A DNA stretch of 64,000 nucleotides from the NCBI GenBank assembly GCA_003254925.1, contig QANZ01046144.1:225597-289596 (forward strand). Direction: 5' to 3'. Made by a program: the position numbers and the translations under genes. The notes below the pieces were generated by a model. The model saw only the letters and a program-made list of their open reading frames with translations, made no database searches and was not told the DNA's origin. Positions 36,464-47,638 of this stretch are shown here, piece by piece (positions within the stretch are counted from its first letter, which is position 1; each line of letters opens with the position of its first letter). The DNA comes from Chamaecrista fasciculata (Eukaryota > Streptophyta > Magnoliopsida > Fabales > Fabaceae).

Positions 36464-37313
36464 GTTCTACCAATGTAAAACTTGCAACTTAAACATGAGC
36501 CTAGTAACAAATATCACTGCCTGCGGGCTAAGCTTTATTTAATTAGGTCCATGTATCAAATATGATGAAACTAGCAAATAATATGTATTTTTTCAATCGC
36601 TATGGGCAAATTGTAAAAATAAAAATATGCTATCTCATCCCAATTAATCATATTTATATAATAACATTCGTAGGAAGATGATTACCATATAAAAATGATT
36701 AATTACAATATTGTCGTTCTACTTTATATAATTTTTAGAAACTCAATGTATGATTTTAAAATAATTAAAAGTGCTGCGGCTAAGCTCTAATTAAATAAAA
36801 TCATACTAATTACATGACAATGATATTTTCCAAAGCCTCAAAATAAGCAATTTCACATAATAGGATTAAAACAGAATAATCCTTATTAGAATTTAAGTAA
36901 ATCATGAGGTGATAACAATAAAAGTAATATATATAACAATATGTACTTACTTTTATCATATACAATATAAAGACCAAATGAAGAGATCAACAGTGATGTC
37001 AAAAATGACTCATACATGCTATAACCAATATTATAATAAATAAAGGTTTAAAGTCAAAAAAAGACATCACAATCAAATAATACATTTATAATGGATTTAA
37101 ATCTTCATATATGTGTAAAAAGAATTGGAAATATATATGTTATAAACATAATCATAAATTTCCAGAAAACACATATAAAGACTAAAACTTGATTCTAATT
37201 AAATACATGTATAATATATACAAACTGAAAATTAATTAGATCAAGAATAAAATCCAGCAAGAACATTATTATATGTGGAAACAAAACTGGAAAAATAAAT
37301 ATATGCTCAGAAC
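36464..37313. other. Leader part of the minus-strand copia
   Basis: AT-rich non-coding DNA between gag and the hAT-like insertion. A short motif CTGCGGGCTAAGCTTTATTT (36521) recurs imperfectly at ~36774 (CTGCGGCTAAGCTCTAATT). No gene is seen. Confidence 0.4.
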
Positions 37314-38168
37314 TAGACCTGATTATGAGTCCGAAAGCCCATTAGGCCCGATTGATTGGATCCGAAAATTATAAATATGAGCCCGAAAATAAACCCGAAT
37401 TTTAAAAGCTTGATTTAAAAACGGGCCGGGCTCGGGCTTCTTTTCAAGCCCGGCCTAAAGCCCAGCCCGGATATATATATATATATATAATAGTATAATA
37501 TAAAATATATACCATTGCAAAGCAGACATAATAGAGTTATTTATGAAAAAGTAGAAACTGAAGACTACAAAGCATGTGGGCCAAGTGGGCCAAGTGGCCA
37601 ACATTTATTTATGTTTTTATATATGTATTTAATTTGGACCAATATATATATATATATATATATATTTAATCTATATTATATTATAATTAAAAAAACAAAA
37701 AAGTGTGAAACCCTGGTCTTAACCTACCATCTGCCTTCTTCGACTTTCCTCACTTCCTCACCCTCAATATTCAACAACGCCGCTTGCTCTTCATTTCCAA
37801 TCTCTGTCCACTAACATTCAACAACTTTCTTCTCGTCGTTGCTAGTCTATTCTCGCTACCACACGAAGCAAGCTTTCTGTCGACTTCATCTCGTTGCTCT
37901 CCATCTCCTATGTCCATGCACCATTTCATAGCTTTTGTCCTCACCGTTGTGTCACCTTCAGTAGTCCTCACTATTAGACTCTTCTCATTTCCATCTCATT
38001 TTTCTTTTTATTTTAAGTTAATATGAGTCCGTTTTAAAACGGGCTCACAATTGTATAAAACGGGCCGAGCCCGGCTCAGGAAAAAAGGGCTCGAACCTTA
38101 TTTTTCAATGTTATTCCCCTTAAAAGCTCGGTCCGTATTTCAACGAATCCGGCCCATAATCAAGTCTA
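37314..38168. mobile_element. hAT-like non-autonomous element in the copia leader
   Basis: Ends TAGACCTGATTATGAGTCCG and CGGCCCATAATCAAGTCTA are inverted repeats, with GGGCCGGGCTCGGGC-type words just inside both. The flanks CTCAGAAC (37306-37313) and CCTAGAAC (38169-38176) agree at six of eight positions, an eroded hAT-type duplication. The middle (about 37690-38020) is unusually CT-rich and looks like captured or UTR-like DNA, but no protein family is recognised. Confidence 0.65.
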
Positions 38169-38677
38169 CCTAGAACAAATAAATCGAGTGACCCACGGCG
38201 CCACATCATCACTCATACATATAATTAAAGAAAAAACTTAAATATATATGCATGTAGGAAGGAAAACGTATTAACACCTAATAAATATATAAGCCCAGCG
38301 ACTTGGTTATATTGACATCATTGCACATGCTCATAAACTCAAAAATTACATATTACATATGACATATGAGTTATATATATATATTTGATTCATAAATTAT
38401 ATATGCTTTATATATATATATATATAAATCACATCACATATATATACAATTTCAATCCTCCAAACCCATATATATAGAATAACAGTAACGGAACATAATA
38501 AAATCAAAATAAGCAATATATATGTATGATGAATTAAAAGGGAATCAGAATGTCTCGTAATAATATATAACAATATATTTATGAACCAAATCAAAGGCAA
38601 CATGATTTTAAACCACAAATTCATCTTAAACATCATAAACTTATTTTAATAACAAAAATGATCAGACTTTTATAAAT

Positions 38678-39192
38678 GGGTAAATTGCAATTTGGTACCC
38701 TGTGGTTAGGGGCGGTTCCTCTTTGGTACCCTGAAAGAAAAATTTTTGCATTGTGGTACCCCGTGGTTTGCTCCGTTAGCGATTTGGTACCCTGAGGTTT
38801 TTTTCTGTTAGGATTTAACGGCAAATGTTAGTTAAAATGTCAAAAATCTCCCAAAAAGTCTTCTTTTATGCGTTTAAGTCCTTTCCCTTTACTAAAAGGG
38901 ATCAAAACATAAAGAATTAATTATAAAAGGGTCTTTAGAATTCTAATATTATAGATTTTTCTCCTTTTCATAAGATTTCTTTTGAATAGGTCCTGATTTA
39001 ATTACACTTTAATCCCAAAAGTTTATGATCTTTATCAAAATAGTCCTTAGAACCTCAAAAGACAAATGAGCATCTATGATTTATCAAAAAATCCCTATAT
39101 TCAACTACAATTTTCATTCAAGTACACTACAAACAAATCAAAACCCCCAAATTTTTCCAAAATCAAGCCCCACAAATCAAAAACCCTCTCAA
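38678..39192 (+). repeat. Left terminal inverted repeat of the Pack-MULE
   Basis: Starts GGGTAAATTGCAATTTGG and ends ACCCTCTCAA; it pairs with 40287-40801. Confidence 0.92.
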
Positions 39193-39655
39193 CAACAAAA
39201 TCAACATCATCAACAACCAATTTCTTCATACCCTAAGGAATCAAAATTCAAAACTAAGGAATTCAATTTCTTCCTCAATTTTCCAAAATTTGGCATAATT
39301 GGTCCCTCAAAAGTTTTTATTTTTTTACATTAAGGTCATTTTTCTTATATAATAGGATCAAAACGTAAGAACAAAAAATAAATTAAGAGTATAATTGAAT
39401 TTAAACAAAAACAATCCTAACTTGAGGAAATCCCCAATTAACATCATCACTTTCTTCTTCTTCTCTGAAGAAACTAGAATCAATCTTTCCTTCATCGGAA
39501 ATCCGTCATCGTTCGCCGGCGATTTCTCCGACGCATCCTCATCGGAATATTCCGCCGCTGTTGGCATCGAAGGGTTTTGGGCTCTCTGCAAGAAGATCCC
39601 TCATTTTCCGATTCCCATGTGTGTTCGGTTCTCTGCTTCCTCCCGAACCTGACGG

Positions 39656-40039
39656 ATGGGTTGCGTGCTCGGAACGCCGAAGACGGACGGTGATGATGCG
39701 GGTGGCGCGAGGGATTCCGGCGCGAGGGATTCCTCCTCGTCCAGCGTGGCAGCAACAGCAAATCTGATGAGATCGAGATTCTTCCCCAAGCTTCCAAATA
39801 AGCGAAGCATGAGAGCCCCCAGAATGCGATGGACCACCACTCTCCACGCTCGTTTTGTTCACGCCGTCGAGCTTCTCGGCGGCCATGAAAGTCCGTCACT
39901 ACTCTCTCTACGACTGCTGGTCGGCGCTCAAGTACGCCAACGACACTCGCATGGTCGGCGACGCCATGGCCTTCCTCGCCAACAACCTCATCGGCCTCAC
40001 CAGCAACGCCCTGAGCATGGTGGCTGCTTACGACGGTAG
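39656..40039 (+). pseudogene. Chimeric ORF carrying a KANADI GARP-domain fragment
   Basis: The 127-residue frame starts MGCVLGTPKTDG, then a Gly/Asp/Ser stretch. From residue ~38 it reads [21 protein letters not shown] and then [19 protein letters not shown] (split here only for length). The second part is the first half of the GARP DNA-binding domain of KANADI transcription factors, which specify abaxial organ identity. The match stops at GGHE, where I recall a KANADI intron, so the copy appears to end at an exon border. The rest of the GARP domain (the DNA-recognition helix) is missing and the frame continues into an out-of-frame pectinesterase piece. The MGCVLG start may come from a third gene, possibly a plant CDK-like kinase, but this is weak. 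No evidence of translation. Confidence 0.8.
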
Positions 40040-40060
40040 GTTTAGAGGCGAGACTGAGAA
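39885..40060 (+). pseudogene. Captured pectinesterase (PMEI-region) fragment
   Basis: In the frame of the ORF at 39855-40133 the sequence reads [20 protein letters not shown] then [19 protein letters not shown]. This resembles the end of the pro-region (inhibitor-like domain) of plant type-I pectin methylesterases such as the Arabidopsis PME51 type, with YDCWSALKY and LTSNALSM as the recognisable blocks. The catalytic pectinesterase domain is absent. The piece is in a different frame from the KANADI part, so the two are not fused in frame by simple read-through. Confidence 0.6.
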
Positions 40061-40286
40061 GTTGAAGATGGATGGCCTTGACGGATGTGGCCGGCGGCAG
40101 TGGGTAAAGAAGAAGAAGAAGGGTTGTGATTGAAGAAGAAGGAAAAGAGTCGATTTGGGGTTTTTTTTAGGGCCAAAATTGTTTCAAGTCTTTATTTAGT
40201 TATTTTTTCTTACATTTTGGTCCAATTACAGAAAGAAAGGACCTTAATTAAAAAAATAATAATTTGGGGCTTAAATGTAGAACTTT

Positions 40287-40801
40287 TTGAGAGGGTTTTT
40301 GATTTGTGGGGCTTGATTTTGGAAAAATTTGGGGGTTTTGATTTGTTTGTAGTGTACTTGAATGAAAATTGTAGTTGAATATAGGGATTTTTTGATAAAT
40401 CATAGATGCTCATTTGTCTTTTGTGGTTCTAAGGACTATTTTGATAAAGATCATAAACTTTTGGGATTAAAGTGTAATTAAATCAGGACCTATTCAAAAG
40501 AAATCTTATGAAAAGGAGAAAAATCTATAATATTAGAACTCTAAAGACCCTTTTATAATTAATTCTTTATGTTTTGATCCCTTTTAGTAAAGGAAAAGGA
40601 CTTAAACGCATAAGAGAAGACTTTTTGGGAGATTTTTGACATTTTAACGTACATTTGCCGTTAAATCCTAACAGAAAAAAACCTCAGGGGACCAAATCGC
40701 TAACGGAGCAAACCACGGGGTACCACAATGCAAAAATTTTTCTTTCAGGGTATCAAAGGGGAACCGCCCCTAACCACAGGGTACCAAATTGCAATTTACC
40801 C
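40287..40801 (-). repeat. Right terminal inverted repeat of the Pack-MULE
   Basis: Inverted copy of 38678-39192 with about nine visible differences; ends at the 9-bp duplication. Confidence 0.92.
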
Positions 40802-40877
40802 TTTATAAATTAATATTTTATTAATTCAACAAACATGATCAAACCAAAACTAAATTAGCAAGGCAGAGGTTCAAATT

Positions 40878-40889
40878 GCTCTGATACTA
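40878..40889 (-). other. Primer binding site of the minus-strand copia
   Basis: Complement reads TAGTATCAGAGC, one base off the usual initiator-Met tRNA site TGGTATCAGAGC, just inside the 5' LTR. Confidence 0.75.
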
Positions 40890-40891
40890 AA

Positions 40892-41272
40892 TGCTTTGTT
40901 CATCTAAATTAAGAATATAAATGCGGAACATACCTTCAACCATTGCCTCAGAATAGAAAGCTCAATAACACTAGCACTAAAATAAGAACTAGAATATGAG
41001 TACTTCTAGCCTTAGTTTCTCATATAATTAGATGGTGTTTGCTTAAGGTGATGAGAAACAAGGTCTAGGAACTCATATTTATAGCAACCTTGCGGGCACC
41101 ACTCTATCAATAGTGACACAAGTTACAAATGGAGAATTGAATACACATAATGTAGGTTAATGAATTTTAAAGGGCTCTAAATGTAGGAAAGCAAAACTGA
41201 AATAGGACCATAAAAAATCATCAAATAGAATATCAATTAGTATTAATTGAATTAATAACAAAAAAACTGACA
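40892..41272 (-). repeat. 5' LTR of the minus-strand copia
   Basis: Matches 32231-32637 with scattered substitutions, lacks the ~28 terminal bases of that copy, and is followed by the TAAGG duplication. Confidence 0.8.
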
Positions 41273-41300
41273 TAAGGTACTTAACTAAAGTAAATATGTT

Positions 41301-41563
41301 GAGTAAACTAACAATTTGATTCTTGAAAGATCATCGAGTTAACAGTTCAATCCCTAAAAGATTTAAAGATATGGTTTAATCTTTGAAAGATCAAAATAAT
41401 ATACTTATTAGTCCTCTTCAAGGACTAAATATTATACCTCTATAATCTTTCAAAAAAGAGTATACTATTTTAATCTTTCAATGTCTAAACTAAGTATTTC
41501 AGTCTTTAAGAAACTTAATTGTTAACTCGATGATCTTTCAAGGACTAAATTATTAATTTACTC
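41301..41563. repeat. Foldback MITE family B, copy 3
   Basis: Ends GAGTAAACTAACAATTTG and AAATTATTAATTTACTC pair. Inside are AGTCCTCTTCAAGGACTAAA and related words as in the copies at 9988 and 31739. Confidence 0.65.
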
Positions 41564-42041
41564 TAAATAAGTCAAAAGGACAATTAAATATAATAACCAT
41601 AAAACATTAATTGTATTTTATTTATTATAGTAAAATTTGAATTAGTTAAAACAGTTATTTTATAGTATTCACAGTACAAAACTAAAAATCTTTAAAAAAA
41701 AAGTTATTTACCATAATAAATAGGGGTGAGCAAACCAACCCGCCAACCCGCGAGCCCGCAGAAACAACCCAACCCGCAACTATGGGTTGGGTTGGTTCGG
41801 GTTCGCGGGTTGGTTTGGGTTCAAAATTCTCAACCCGCACACTTGCGGGTTGGGTTGCGGGTTTGGAGTTTTTCAACTCAACCCAACCCGCGAGCCCGCA
41901 TATAATTTTTTTTATTTTTTAATTTATTTTTTATAAATATTTATATGTTTTTATATAAATTTTGTATGTTTTCTTATGTATTTATACTATTAGTTCTTTA
42001 TAAATAAGATATTTTTATTTTAAAATTTACATAATTACATA

Positions 42042-42308
42042 TGATAAACTAGAAAATGGACACACTTACCTAGTTCAACGAATGTGGGCTGGAAGAGCAA
42101 GTTGATCGTCCAAGTACCTGCAAGAACTTCACAGGGGGGCCCTGCGAAGAATACTCCGACGCTCAAGTTAGTGTATGAGAGATATGAGAGTACGTAAGAG
42201 AATTCTGAAAGGTGAGAAGTAGCTAACCTTAGACTGTTGAGTTGAGCTCTATTTATAGAGCAGGGGGAGAGTGGTGGCTAGCACGCGGGGCGCACCACGT
42301 AGCCAGGC
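42042..42308 (-). repeat. Truncated 3' LTR of the gypsy element
   Basis: Matches the start (plus-strand sense) of 47657-48261 up to GTAGCCAGGC, then diverges into pol sequence. Confidence 0.85.
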
Positions 42309-44635
42309 CGAATTCAGAAAGCTCGATCGACCAGTTGACCAAGCGGCCCGCAATGTCGGGCTGATGGATGATTTGCCTCATGGGGCGGTCTGTCCGGACA
42401 ATTATCACATATTGTTGATAGTAAGGTCGCAGTTTCCTCGTGGAAACGAGGAGGACGTACACCAGTTTTTCTAGCAAGTGATATCGGGCCTCGGCGCCCG
42501 TGAGTACTTTGCTGGAGAAATAGATAGGTTGCTGTTCGTCCTTCTCTTCAGTGATCAAGACGGAGCTCACTGCCACATCGGTTGCAGCAAGGTACACATA
42601 GATCGGCTTGCCTGGCGTTGGGGTGGTGAGTACGGGCGGTCTGCTCAGATACGTCTTTAGCTCTTGGAACGCCTTTTCACATTCGGATGTCCAAGTGAAA
42701 TTCTTCCCTCCTTTAAGAGTTTTGAAGAAGGGTAAGCATCGGTCGCCCGACCTGGCCAGGAAGCGATGGAGCGCGGCTATGCGCCCATTGAGGCGTTGTA
42801 CCTCCTTCAGGGTTTTTGGCGACGTCATATCGATGATGGCTTGGCATTGATCCGGGTTGGCCTCTATCCCACGCTGGGAAATCATGAAGCTCAGGAATTT
42901 GCCTCCGGCGACCCCGAAAGCGCACTTGGAAGGGTTGAGCGCGTAGTCTATAGTGGCGAAGAATCTGGAAGATTTCCTGTAAGTCATCTAGGTGGTCGTC
43001 GCCAGCCTTTGTTTTGACAACCATGTCATCGACATAAACTTCAATAATCCTGCCTACGTGGTCCTTGAAGAAGCGGTCCATCATTCGTTGGTATGTGGCA
43101 CACGCATTTTTCAAGCCGAATGGCATGACATTGTAGCAGTAGATGCCCTGTTCGTTAATGAAGGTCGTCTTGTCGACGTCTTTAGGGTTCATCTTGATTT
43201 GGTTATAGCCTGAAAAGGCGTCGAGGAAGCTCAAAGTGGCGTCCACTAATTTGTCGATGTTAGGGAGCGGATGAAGGTCCTTAGGGGTCGCCTTGTTCAG
43301 GTCCGGGAAACCACACACATTCGCCATTTGCCGTTGTGCTTGGGAACCAGAACGACATTGGACAGCCAGGTGGGATATTTGGTCTCCCGAATGAAACCGG
43401 CCGCCAGAAGCTTGTTAACTTCCTCCTTGGCGACGAGCTGCCGCTCTAACCCCAGGACTCGCTTCTTTTGGAAGACCCCGGGGTGGTCGTCTACATCAAG
43501 GGAGTGCATGACCAGTTTGAGGTCAACGCCGGGCATGTCCGACGCGGACCACGCAAAAATATCGCCGTTGGCGAGCAGGATGTCGGAGAGCCTGGCTTTC
43601 TGCTGGGCGGGTAGGTCCGCCGAAATGCTCACTGTTCGCTCCGTGTGCCCGGGGAAGTGAATTTGGACAAGCGCGTCCGAAGGTGTGGGGCGTGCGCCCT
43701 CTACCTAAGATGTGAGACAAGATACGTGTAAGTAAAGAGGAGGAAAGCTCATAACGGAAAGTAGTTTCATTAAGTAAATAATCCGTCCGCCATGGGTAGG
43801 TCGGAGCGTACATGAAAATGATAGAGGGGGGCCTTAAGCATTTTAGGGAAAGGGGAAAACTAACAGAACATAACAGACATGAAATGGAAAAACTGCAACT
43901 AATCTTAAGGCCGGGCGGCTAGTCCACCCATGTAGAGTTAGCTGCTGATCCAAGGGGCATCAGCCACTGGCGTGGCATACCTCATCGCGGAGGTCCGTTA
44001 TTTCTGATGCGCTTGTGTCTGCATCCTCTCCGGCGGGCTTCGGGGGAGGAGAGTCCAGTTTTCCCTCTATGACTTGACGAGTCTGGTATCCGAGGTCAAT
44101 CGTGACCCGAGCCAAGCTTGTTGCATAGCATCGACGGCCCTCAAGTTGATCGCCTCGGATACTTGCTGTCCCCCACCGAGTAGGAAATTTCATAAGTAAA
44201 TGAGCGGTGGAGATCACGGCTTTGAAGGCGTTGAGGCTGGAGCGGCCGAGGATGGCGTTGTAGGCGGACGGCGCGGCTACAACGATGAAGCTGGCGTAGA
44301 CTGCGGATGTTCTGGGGGGCGTGCCATCCCCTTCAAGCGTCAGCTTAGTTTCTAGGACTCCTTCGACGGGCGTACGGGTCCCTGCGAAGCCGATAAGGGG
44401 TTCGTGGAAAGGCTTCAGGGCGCCAAGAGGGATGCCCAGATGCTCAAATGCGTGGAAATACAGGATATCCAAGGAGGATCCCTGATCCACGAGGATTCTC
44501 CGCACGTCGATTTCGCCAATGCGTGCAGTAATGACCATGGGCTCGTCATACTCGACGGGCATCAGCTCATCGGAGGTGAAAGTTATGGGCGCGTGGATAT
44601 CCTCGTGGGAGCGCTTGTTTGTGTAGTTGACCGCA
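42309..44635 (-). pseudogene. Gypsy pol remnant: protease, reverse transcriptase, part of RNase H
   Basis: Down the minus strand the protease region (VDQGSSLDILYFHAFEHL, ~44470) is followed by the start of reverse transcriptase (PGVDLKLVMHSLDV, WLSNVVLVPKHNGKWRMC, ~43340). The palm follows (LDAFSGYNQIKMNP, ~43200; MPFGLKNACATYQRMMDRFF; catalytic YVDD ~43040). The RNase H region (YYFSSKVL-like IYFSSKVLTGAEARY, ~42500) runs to RQIIHQPDIAGRLVNW before the LTR. At least three frame changes or stops break it, near 43960, 43300 and 42960. Integrase is missing. Not functional. Confidence 0.85.
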
Positions 44636-46010
44636 CCCGTCGTTAGGTGGCCAAAAATACCGGAATTAATGCACGATAGTGGTGCAATCCGAGTCGATCT
44701 CTCGAGGAACTTTTGTGCAAGGTTTAATTGTAAACGATACCAAGTTATCACCAATCGGGTAAAAGCAAAGAAAATTTGTTCTTTGATTGTTTGTCTAAGA
44801 CCTAAAACAATAATTAAATAAAGCAATAATATTTTTGGGGTTTTTGATTAATAAGCAAAAGATAAACAAAAGCGATAAAGATAGATAAGACACTTATTGA
44901 TGGAAACACCCAACAGAGGAATTGAATTTGGCCTTCCTAGCTTATAAAGATCGGAGTAATTACTTCACAAACCATTTACTAAAGTTGTCCACTACCGTTA
45001 AACATAGCAATTAACTCAATTATAAACATAACCAAGATAATCACTTCAATGAAGCTAATGGCGAGATAAAATCAAGAATTCAGGCAACTCTATAACTCAG
45101 ACTAAGTTGTCAAAGAGAAACTTATCCCAATTATTAGTCAAACCAAATACAACGTATCCGAACGGATCATAATCAAGATAAGAATAATCAATACATATCA
45201 GAATCCAAAATCCAATCTCAAATTCATAATCAATATCAGAATTACAAGTTCTCTAACCAAGAAAAACTCAAACCCTAATATAAAACGATGAAAAGAGTAA
45301 AGTAAAACTCCCTAAGTGTAGAACCAAGCTCGGGCCTCCTCCAATACTCTTATGGGTGTGGAATCTAGCTGCTCATGGAGAGAGATTCGGCTTCAACAAG
45401 CCTCCTAGCCTCCAAAATAGCCATGGATGAAGGTGGGAGAAAAGAGGGGATGAAGGAGATGGTGTAAAGTGTGTCTCTAGGGTTCCTCCCCCTTTAAATG
45501 ACCTAAAAACCTCTCATATATGTAAATTTCGGCTCATTCCAAAGAAATCTAGGTCAGAATCATCAAAATCGAGCTTGGGCCTGCATAATTATAAGCTATC
45601 GCGAACCCTCCGCGGACCCGCCGCGGCTATGCATGGCGGCGGTTCCGGCGGCGGTTTTTCCAGCAGCTTGAGTTCATTTTCGATTTGGTCCCTGACTCGT
45701 CTCCAAACATCCTTGAGCCTTCCTCGAAGTATTTCAGCACTTTGGACTTCATTAAAACCTATCAAGAACATCGAGAAGCTAAGTGAATTCTCAGAATAAA
45801 GAGGATCAATCAAGTAATAAAGATTAAACCCGAGAAAACCACTCAATTAATCACAAAATAGTCCAAATAATCATCAAACTTCAATGCATCATATTTTATC
45901 ATAAAGGGACATAAAGGCATGCAATTGAATCCCAAATGAATATAAAATGCCCTAAAATGTCTCCAAAATATATGATGAAATATGGTCAGATCAGTAGTGC
46001 ATGCACATAA
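44636..46010. mobile_element. 1.4-kb insertion of unknown class with 9-bp duplication
   Basis: TTGACCGCA occurs at 44627-44635 and 46011-46019; without the insert the gypsy gag-pol frame joins smoothly across it (complement TGCGGTCAA). The 1375-bp insert begins CCCGTCGTTAGGTGG and ends GTGCATGCACATAA. I see no terminal inverted repeat, no poly-A tail and no protein family. The 9-bp duplication is the Mutator size, which suggests a non-TIR MULE or an LTR-less derivative. It is AT-rich with a CG-rich patch near 45600. Confidence 0.65.
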
Positions 46011-46019
46011 TTGACCGCA

Positions 46020-47496
46020 TGATAGTTTTGTGGTTGTGGGGCGTCCTGTGACTGTGAATCCCACCAGAGATGGTGTTGATCACGCTTCTGGCGGGCGCTT
46101 CACTCTGTTTGGTGCTGCCGCCCCCGTCCTCGATGACCTTTCTATTCTTGTGCTGAGAGGCGTCCCTATCAGATTCCGGTCTCTTCTTCTGCTTGTACTC
46201 GGCCAGGTGGCCGTCTCGGATGAGCTGCTCAATGGCATCTTTGAGGGAGATGCACTCGTCATTGGTGTGGCCGTAGCCATTGTGGTACCTACAATGCTTG
46301 TTGGTATCTTTTGGGCGGCCGGGCTTGACAGGGAGGGGCCTTGCTATAGGGAAGATAGCAAGCGTACAGCAGGCGCGCCAGATCTCCGACCTAGAAACAG
46401 TGAGGACATGATATGTTGTGAATTTGCCCGTGAATGGCGGGCGTGAGGATCCTTGGGATGAAGATTGAGGGCGGTCGTGTCTCTTCCACTTTCCATTCCC
46501 GCCTTGAGTCCGACCGGCTGGCTGACTGTTCTGAGTGGCCCTCATTTTGTTGAAGTGACTCTTGGAGGCGAATTGGTTGTCCTCCTTGACGATAAACTCG
46601 CTGACCTGCTTGAGTAGTGATTCAAGCGTTTTCGGGTTGGCGAGCGCCAACTCGTTGGAGACGTTTCCGGGTCTGAGTCCTTGTTTAAAGGCGTGGATAG
46701 CCACGCTATCCTCCAAGTCCTCGACCTCGTGGCAGCGCTCGGAGAAACGCTTGAGAAAGTCCCGGAGGCTCTTGCTGGAGCCTTGGATCAAGTCCGCCAT
46801 CACAGTCGACGGCTTCTTATAGATGATGCTGGTAGCAAACTGTTTGAGGAAGGCGGCCTCCAGCTCCTCAAAGGTGCTAATGGAGTAATCCGGTAGGCGG
46901 GCATACCAATGAAGGCCCTCTGGGCCGAGAGTGGTCGGGAACAACTTGCACTTTTTCCCTTCAGTAATGGACGCCAGCTGGACACCGCCGTTGAAGGCCT
47001 TCATGTGCAGGTTGGGATCTGCAGCGGGCTCATATGGTGTGATCTTGACAGGCATCTTGAATCCCTGCGGAAGGATATCGCGCTGAATGGACAGCGCAAA
47101 AGGCCCCTTCTGAGGGATGAAGGTGCCAGGCTCGTCCTTGAAACCGGCGGCGGCCGAGACGTTCTGAGCGGATCCCGCGGTATTGTGGCGGCAGGCCGGG
47201 TTGGAACCCTGGGGGGTCCCACTGGGAGTGTTGTGGATGGAGAGACTCTGAAACTCGCGACGGAGGGCGTCCGTCTGCTCTTTCATCATCCCGCGAAAAA
47301 TGGACATGATGTCCTGAGCTTCAAATGTGAGACCTGTGGCGCTTGTCTGGGTCACAGGTGGTGCAACTCGGGAGGGTCCCTCGTCTCTGAGTTCCTCCTG
47401 TCTGTGGCCCTCCTGGGTTCCCGGGGCGTGCTCCTGGGAATCAGAGGGGTTGTTCTCCAAAAGGTGATCATGGGGGGAATCCTCGATGTTGGCCAT
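46020..47496 (-). CDS. Gypsy Gag protein, interrupted after its C-terminus
   Basis: The minus-strand frame from ATG 47496 runs about 490 residues before crossing into the 1.4-kb insertion at 46010. An acidic/Gln-rich N-terminus is followed by a Retrotrans_gag region (HMKAFNGGVQLAS, GPEGLHWYARLPDYSISTFE, FKQGLRPGNVSNELA, about residues 165-300). A CRYHNGYGHTNDEC motif lies near residue 410. The ATG is the first in frame after the primer site. The frame is open throughout, but the element lacks integrase, so mobility would need a helper. Confidence 0.85.
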
Positions 47497-47638
47497 AACG
47501 AGATATGGTTCACCTAGTTCAACGAGATAAACGTCGGTGAGTTAGCTTTTGATGAAAAGCAAAAAGGGGTGAGCGCGAGGGCTCACGTGTGGGAAAAAAT
47601 GGTGGGGAGCACGTGTTGATGAACACACGGCGTGGGTT

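Larger units (their letters stand above)
38678..40801. mobile_element. Pack-MULE with 515-bp terminal inverted repeats
   Basis: The 2124-bp element has terminal repeats at 38678-39192 and 40287-40801 that differ at only about nine positions by eye. It is flanked by the exact 9-bp duplication TTTATAAAT (38669-38677 and 40802-40810), the hallmark of Mutator-like elements. There is no transposase. The interior (about 39430-40135) is strongly GC-richer than its surroundings and carries pieces of host genes: a KANADI GARP-domain fragment and a pectinesterase fragment. That makes it a Pack-MULE. Confidence 0.92.
32231..41272 (-). mobile_element. Old Ty1/copia element hosting two later insertions
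   Basis: A minus-strand element with LTRs at 32231-32637 (3') and 40892-41272 (5'), flanked by the 5-bp duplication TAAGG (32226-32230 and 41273-41277). The primer site TAGTATCAGAGC (40878-40889, complement) and the polypurine tract AAGTGGGAGAA (32638-32648, complement) sit correctly. The LTRs differ at many bases and by an end difference of about 28 bp, so the insertion is older than the element at 1912. The coding region is broken. A hAT-like element (37314-38168) and a Pack-MULE (38678-40801) landed in the long leader between primer site and gag. Confidence 0.85.

Noticed and set aside
39492-39899. Minus-strand ORFs of 79-135 residues in the Pack-MULE
   Set aside because: They are antisense to the KANADI-like fragment and Arg-rich because of GC-rich codons; no family match recognised.
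45575-45799. Plus-strand Gly/Ser-rich ORF in the 1.4-kb insertion
   Set aside because: Short, overlapped by an open minus frame, and no family resemblance; probably chance in a GC-rich patch.
46030-47517. Plus-strand ORFs opposite the gypsy gag
   Set aside because: Shadows of the GC-rich minus-strand gag; the minus frame has the expected Gag motifs.
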